Source of the DNA: Candidatus Neomicrothrix sp. UBA2517
Lineage (GTDB): Bacteria > Actinomycetota > Acidimicrobiia > Acidimicrobiales > UBA8592
Assembly: GCA_002341185.1 (NCBI GenBank)
Contig: DDNP01000026.1
Coordinates: 1-9,336 of the forward strand
Reading direction: 5' to 3'
DNA: 9,336 bases
Of this stretch, positions 6,097 through 9,336 are shown one piece after another. The notes under the pieces are model-generated. The model had not been told where the DNA came from and searched no databases. It was given only the letters and a program-made list of their open reading frames with translations. How positions within the stretch are numbered: position 1 is the first letter of the stretch; each line of letters begins with the position of its first letter. The position numbers were made by a program, and so were the translations under genes.

Positions 6097-6614
6097 TGCC
6101 GATTTATGCCCTAGGTGACTTGGAGCCAGTCATAGACTCATCTGCATACATCCACCCAGAAGCAGTCGTAATAGGAAACGTAACTATCGGCTCAGAGTCG
6201 TCAATTTGGGCTTGCGCTGTTCTCAGAGGCGATGATGGAGTCATAAGTGTAGGGAATCAAAGCAACATACAAGACGGCGCAGTAATACACACCACACCCA
6301 TCTACGCAACAACCATTGGAGACAATTGCACGATAGGTCACCTCGCACATCTTGAAGGTTGCACGATTGAAGATGGAGCATTAGTAGGGACAGCATCAGT
6401 TGTCCTCCATGATGCAAGAATCCAATCCGGCGCACTTGTGGGCGCAAACGCTGTAGTCACGGGCGGCACGGTCGTTCCACCTGGGGCAATGGCTTTAGGA
6501 ATACCAGCCAAAATACGTGAGGGTCTGGCAAATCAAGACGAAATTCGTTTAGGTGTTGAGTCATATGTCTCACGCGCAAAATGGTTCCGCCAGGAACTTC
6601 GTAGAATAGACTAA
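6096..6614 (+). CDS. Gamma-carbonic-anhydrase-like left-handed beta-helix protein
   Basis: The 172-residue protein has hexapeptide-repeat beta-helix turns (for example VVIGNVTIG, ISVGNQSNI, TTIGDNCTIG, GALVGTASV). It also has the family signatures SIWACAVLRGDDGVI (36-50), NIQDGAVIH (57-65) and GHLAHLEGC (81-89). Canonical gamma-CA metal ligands would be His65, His82 and a third His five residues further on. Here position 87 is Glu, and the extra His is at 85. I believe the GHLAHLEGC form recurs in actinobacterial homologues, but this is from memory. Carbonic anhydrase activity is therefore uncertain; many YrdA/PaaY relatives bind metal without strong hydration activity. No acyltransferase-type C-terminal domain is present. 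The gene is coupled to the flavin reductase, and the reason for that pairing is not evident. Confidence 0.88.
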   Translation: MPIYALGDLEPVIDSSAYIHPEAVVIGNVTIGSESSIWACAVLRGDDGVISVGNQSNIQDGAVIHTTPIYATTIGDNCTIGHLAHLEGCTIEDGALVGTASVVLHDARIQSGALVGANAVVTGGTVVPPGAMALGIPAKIREGLANQDEIRLGVESYVSRAKWFRQELRRID

Positions 6615-6624
6615 ATAATATAAG

Positions 6625-6647
6625 TAGTTAACTCTTCTAAATAACTA
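6625..6647. repeat. Inverted repeat upstream of sufB
   Basis: TAGTTA (6625-6630) and TAACTA (6642-6647) flank an 11-nt spacer, and the left arm overlaps the palindrome AGTTAACT (6626-6633). This lies in the 79-nt gap before sufB, just upstream of a possible -10 box TATTAT (6658-6663). It is AT-rich and resembles no SufR or IscR site that I know. It is a weak candidate operator. Confidence 0.25.
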
Positions 6648-6693
6648 GAACTAAGGTTATTATGATTGAAGGCAGAAACCCCAAAGGTAATTT

Positions 6694-8097
6694 ATGACCC
6701 AAGCAAACACTGAAATTGATCTAAGTAAATATCAACTTGGGTGGAGTGATGACGAAGATTATGTGTTTAAACCCACCAGAGGATTAAATGAAGACCTAGT
6801 TCGAGAAATTTCCTGGATGAAAGGCGAACCAAACTGGATGCGCGATTATCGCGTAAAGTCACTCAAACAGTTTGAGAAAAGACCAATGCCTCATTGGGGT
6901 GGCGATATGTCCGAAATTTATTTCGATGACATCTATTACTACATAAAACCAAGCGAAGCCGTCGTTGATGAGTGGGAAGACGTCCCTGAGTCAATCAAAG
7001 ATACCTACGAGAAGTTAGGTATCCCCGAAGCAGAAAGAAAATACTTAGCTGGAGTAACGGCACAATATGAATCTGAGGTCGTCTATCACAAAAATCGTGA
7101 AGATCTTGAAGCGCAAGGCGTCATTTTCTGTGACATGGACACTGCTCTGCGCGAATACCCGGAAATCGTCCGAGCGTACTTTGGCAAAGTTATCCCTTCA
7201 AACGACAACAAATTCTCTGCATTAAACTCTGCAGTCTGGTCCGGTGGCTCATTCATTTACGTCCCTGAAGGAGTCGAGGTGGAAATGCCATTGCAAGCAT
7301 ACTTCAGGATCAATGCAGAGAACATGGGTCAATTTGAACGAACTCTAATCATTGCTGATAAAGGCTCAAAAGTGCATTACATTGAAGGCTGTTCAGCCCC
7401 TGTCTACAGCACTGACTCGCTTCACTCTGCGGTAGTGGAAATTATTGTCAAAGAATCCGCTCGAGTTACCTATACAACAATCCAAAATTGGTCAAACAAC
7501 GTCTTTAACCTCGTAACAAAGCGGGCAATTGTAGAAGCTGAAGGCCATATGGAATGGATTGACGGAAATATAGGCAGTCGACTCACAATGAAATACCCTG
7601 CAGTCGTTATGGTAGGGCCAAAAGCATCAGGTGAAGTACTCTCTGTCGCATACGCTGGGGAAGGTCAACACCAAGATGCCGGAGCGAAAATGACCCACGC
7701 AGCCCCAGAAACGACTTCAAAGATTGTTTCAAAGTCTATTTCAAAAGATGGCGGCAGATCTAGCTACCGCGGACTAGTCCGAGTAGAGGATGACGCATAT
7801 GGGTGCAAAAGCCACGTACAATGCGACGCGCTAATTCTCGACGAAGATTCAATAAGCGACACTTACCCTTACATGGAAATCGGGTCAAAGGATGCAGTAA
7901 TTGGTCATGAAGCTACCGTATCTAAAGTCGCAGACGAGCAACTCTTTTACTTGACAAGTAGAGGCCTAACTGAAGAACAAGCAACCGGAATGATAGTTAA
8001 CGGTTTTATTGAGCCGGTCACTCGAACTCTTCCAATGGAATATGCAGTTGAATGGAGCAGGTTAATTGAGCTACAGATGGAAGGTTCTGTAGGTTAA
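6694..8097 (+). CDS. sufB: Fe-S cluster assembly scaffold protein SufB
   Basis: The 467-residue SufB is a component of the SufBCD scaffold, which builds Fe-S clusters in the cytoplasm using the SufC ATPase. It has the N-terminal YQLGWSDDEDYVF region, the block FGKVIPSNDNKFSALNSAVW, the beta-helix core with HYIEGCSAP and TTIQNWSNNVFNLVTKR, and the C-terminal GRSSYRGLV ... YGCKSHVQCDALI. Cys377 and His405 are 28 residues apart, matching the functional Cys405/His433 pair of E. coli SufB; Glu406 matches Glu434. The length is normal. AAAGGT lies 5 nt before the ATG. Unusually, the next plus-strand gene is not directly downstream: a HAD phosphatase gene on the opposite strand ends 2 nt after the sufB stop, and sufD follows beyond it. 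The neighbouring MutY is one likely client for the clusters. Confidence 0.96.
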   Translation: MTQANTEIDLSKYQLGWSDDEDYVFKPTRGLNEDLVREISWMKGEPNWMRDYRVKSLKQFEKRPMPHWGGDMSEIYFDDIYYYIKPSEAVVDEWEDVPESIKDTYEKLGIPEAERKYLAGVTAQYESEVVYHKNREDLEAQGVIFCDMDTALREYPEIVRAYFGKVIPSNDNKFSALNSAVWSGGSFIYVPEGVEVEMPLQAYFRINAENMGQFERTLIIADKGSKVHYIEGCSAPVYSTDSLHSAVVEIIVKESARVTYTTIQNWSNNVFNLVTKRAIVEAEGHMEWIDGNIGSRLTMKYPAVVMVGPKASGEVLSVAYAGEGQHQDAGAKMTHAAPETTSKIVSKSISKDGGRSSYRGLVRVEDDAYGCKSHVQCDALILDEDSISDTYPYMEIGSKDAVIGHEATVSKVADEQLFYLTSRGLTEEQATGMIVNGFIEPVTRTLPMEYAVEWSRLIELQMEGSVG

Positions 8098-8099
8098 GC

Positions 8100-8906
8100 T
8101 CAAAGAGTCCAAGAAAGCTCAAGGGCCTCAACCAAACCATCTTGTTCAACGGCCCTAACCACATAATCGCAGGAGTTAAGAACATCCGAGTGTGCATTCC
8201 CCATCGCAACAGAGTGCCCTACAACCTTGAGTGCATCAAGATCATTTAACCCATCACCTACCATCATCACCTCTGAGGTATCAAGAGATAGCATTTCGCA
8301 CATCCTTAAAATAGCAGACCCTTTATTAACCCCTTCTTTTGTTATGGATATGAAGGCTACACCTTCCAGAACAGGAGAAGTAGCGACGGACACGTTTCCC
8401 TTACCAGACATTGATTCAAGAATCTTAGAAACTTGCGATTCATTCACAACAAACTGGACTCGCACTACAGGTTCGGCAAGATCTGATGGCCCCCCAACTT
8501 TAAAATCACAACCCAACATCTTAGAATGAGCGACAGCCAGGGGGTGTCCAGTTAGCGAGTCATCCATCGACCGATAGTCATCGGGGGAATAGTATTCAAG
8601 CGCCCACCCATGGATATCAGAAAGTTCCGTACCAATGTGGATGATATCCTCTGGCAAAGCTTCTCCAAGAGTTTCACTGCTTCCAGTATGCACAAGTGAT
8701 GCGCCCGCATGAAAAATATGCCACCCATCAGGATTTAGCAACGAGGCATAATCGACAGTTGGACCCATAGCACCACGCGCCGTTGAGAGCGCCAAAGATT
8801 GTCCTAAAGATCGGGCATGCTTAATCGCATCCAAAACATCGCTAGTTGGTTCGCCTGATTCACCAATCAGTGTCCCATCAACATCAATACACACCAACCG
8901 CAACAT
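8100..8906 (-). CDS. HAD-superfamily (Cof-like, subfamily IIB) phosphatase
   Basis: The 268-residue hydrolase has all four HAD motifs: DVDGT with nucleophile Asp8 and acid/base Asp10; Thr42 in LSTARG; Lys195 in the GVNKG segment; and GDGLNDLDAL with Asp218 and Asp222 for Mg2+ binding. The long insert between motifs II and III (about 46-185) fits a C2B cap, as in Cof/YbjI-type sugar- or nucleotide-phosphate phosphatases. The exact substrate cannot be read from the sequence. Upstream of the ATG there is only a weak TAGG-like ribosome site. The gene is antiparallel to its neighbours: its 3' end abuts sufB (2-nt gap) and its start faces sufD across 131 nt. It therefore sits within what is normally a continuous suf operon. 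No functional link to Fe-S assembly is apparent. Confidence 0.88.
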   Translation of the reverse strand: MLRLVCIDVDGTLIGESGEPTSDVLDAIKHARSLGQSLALSTARGAMGPTVDYASLLNPDGWHIFHAGASLVHTGSSETLGEALPEDIIHIGTELSDIHGWALEYYSPDDYRSMDDSLTGHPLAVAHSKMLGCDFKVGGPSDLAEPVVRVQFVVNESQVSKILESMSGKGNVSVATSPVLEGVAFISITKEGVNKGSAILRMCEMLSLDTSEVMMVGDGLNDLDALKVVGHSVAMGNAHSDVLNSCDYVVRAVEQDGLVEALELSWTL

Positions 8907-8969
8907 AAAGCAAGCCTACTAAAAAATGAAAAGATAAACATCAGTAAAGGCACACTCTTGCGTGAATCC

Positions 8970-8998
8970 TTGTCAAGCCTAAGGCAGCTTCCGATAAG
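8970..8998 (+). promoter_or_regulatory. Candidate sufD promoter with palindrome in the spacer
   Basis: TTGTCA (8970-8975, five of six bases of the -35 consensus) is followed after 17 nt by GATAAG (8993-8998), or after 19 nt by TAAGAT, which fits the TAnnnT form of -10 boxes. The spacer holds GCCT-A-AGGC (8977-8985), a possible repressor site. Since the HAD gene separates sufB from sufD, sufD needs its own promoter, which raises plausibility. Confidence 0.45.
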
Positions 8999-9027
8999 AT
9001 TAAGAAGCGCTAGTAAACCCCCATATG

Positions 9028-9033
9028 TGAGGA
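9028..9033 (+). promoter_or_regulatory. Shine-Dalgarno supporting a TTG start for sufD
   Basis: TGAGGA ends 4 nt before the TTG at 9038, and no in-frame ATG or GTG lies nearby. This spacing identifies TTG as the initiator. Confidence 0.6.
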
Positions 9034-9037
9034 AAAA

Positions 9038-9336
9038 TTGAATCAAAGCGAACTATTAGAATCATTCAAAGGCGAAGAATGGCTTAAGGAAACAAGGAAG
9101 TCAGCTTTAACAAGTGCCGGAGAATTGAAGTTCCCAACAGGGCAACAGGAAAAGTGGAAATACAGTCCTATTCATAAATTATCCCTTGATGAATATAAAC
9201 CTATAACTCTTCCTCCCTCTCAAACCAGAAATCCCGAACACACAAATTGCATTGAGCTACTTGATGGTCATCTAATAGGAGAGGTCACTTCTGATAACTA
9301 TGAAGTCAAAAAGTTGAATCAACTATCAGAGCCCTT
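9038..9336 (+). CDS. sufD: Fe-S cluster assembly protein SufD, N-terminal part (cut by window end)
   Basis: An open frame beginning with TTG runs off the window and encodes about 99 residues. It reads like the N-terminal helical region of SufD: a short acidic start (NQSELLES), EEWLKETRKSAL, then FPTGQQEKWKYSPIHKL (about residues 31-47), the W-x-Y segment typical of SufD. The divergent LPPSQ ... IELLDGHLIGE stretch that follows resembles the strand leading into the beta-helix. SufD pairs with SufB and SufC in the scaffold, and its presence 0.9 kb after sufB on the same strand supports the call. It is not joined to sufB, because a minus-strand HAD gene intervenes, and it has its own candidate promoter. 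SufC is not visible and may follow. Confidence 0.82.
   Translation, partial: MNQSELLESFKGEEWLKETRKSALTSAGELKFPTGQQEKWKYSPIHKLSLDEYKPITLPPSQTRNPEHTNCIELLDGHLIGEVTSDNYEVKKLNQLSEP

Noticed and set aside
8227..8529. Plus-strand 100-codon frame inside the HAD gene
   Set aside because: Antisense shadow of a gene with all four HAD motifs.
1..9336. CRISPR array, insertion sequence, tRNA or phage attachment site
   Set aside because: No spaced repeats, terminal inverted repeats, transposase-like protein or cloverleaf sequence was seen on either strand.

Overview
The window looks like a compact bacterial chromosome segment of moderate to low GC content, with no mobile elements, tRNA, rRNA or CRISPR. 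The best guess for the host is a streamlined, probably marine, actinobacterium (Acidimicrobiia-like). The reasons are a MutY that ends in a short winged-helix-like tail instead of a NUDIX domain, an Actinobacteria/Chloroflexi-style SufB, TTG/GTG starts, a possible leaderless promoter, and very tight gene packing. This assignment is an inference.

Layout: (1) 1-1050 (+), the 3' part of a CapA-family metallophosphatase. (2) 1047-1376 (-), a small secreted or membrane-anchored protein with no recognised family. (3) 1407-3489 (+), a two-gene DNA-repair unit of a MutY-type adenine glycosylase and a YcaQ-type (HTH_42) glycosylase. (4) 5442-3482 (-), a two-gene redox unit: a thioredoxin-like domain fused to a large domain of unknown function, then a UGSC-motif selenoprotein. 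(5) 5593-6614 (+), a flavin reductase translationally coupled to a gamma-carbonic-anhydrase-like beta-helix protein. (6) 6694-8097 (+) sufB, 8906-8100 (-) a HAD-IIB phosphatase, and 9038-end (+) the start of sufD. The HAD gene therefore sits antiparallel between two subunits of the Suf iron-sulfur scaffold.

The most important observation is that the stretch 3997-3482 is one gene, although an in-frame TGA at 3721-3719 splits it into two open frames. The TGA falls exactly at the U of a U-G-S-C motif. A perfect 6-bp hairpin with a GUG loop begins 13 nt after it, as expected for a bacterial SECIS element. UGA ends four other genes here, so this is site-specific recoding rather than an altered genetic code. 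The upstream partner carries a CPTC thioredoxin motif, and the two genes overlap by GTGA behind a strong Shine-Dalgarno sequence. Together they look like a dithiol/selenol redox pair of unknown substrate. A flavin reductase is transcribed divergently from the same 150-bp intergenic region.

All three convergent gene pairs abut or overlap (by 4 nt, by 8 nt, or with a 2-nt gap), leaving no room for intrinsic terminators. There is no gene-free stretch longer than about 150 bases.
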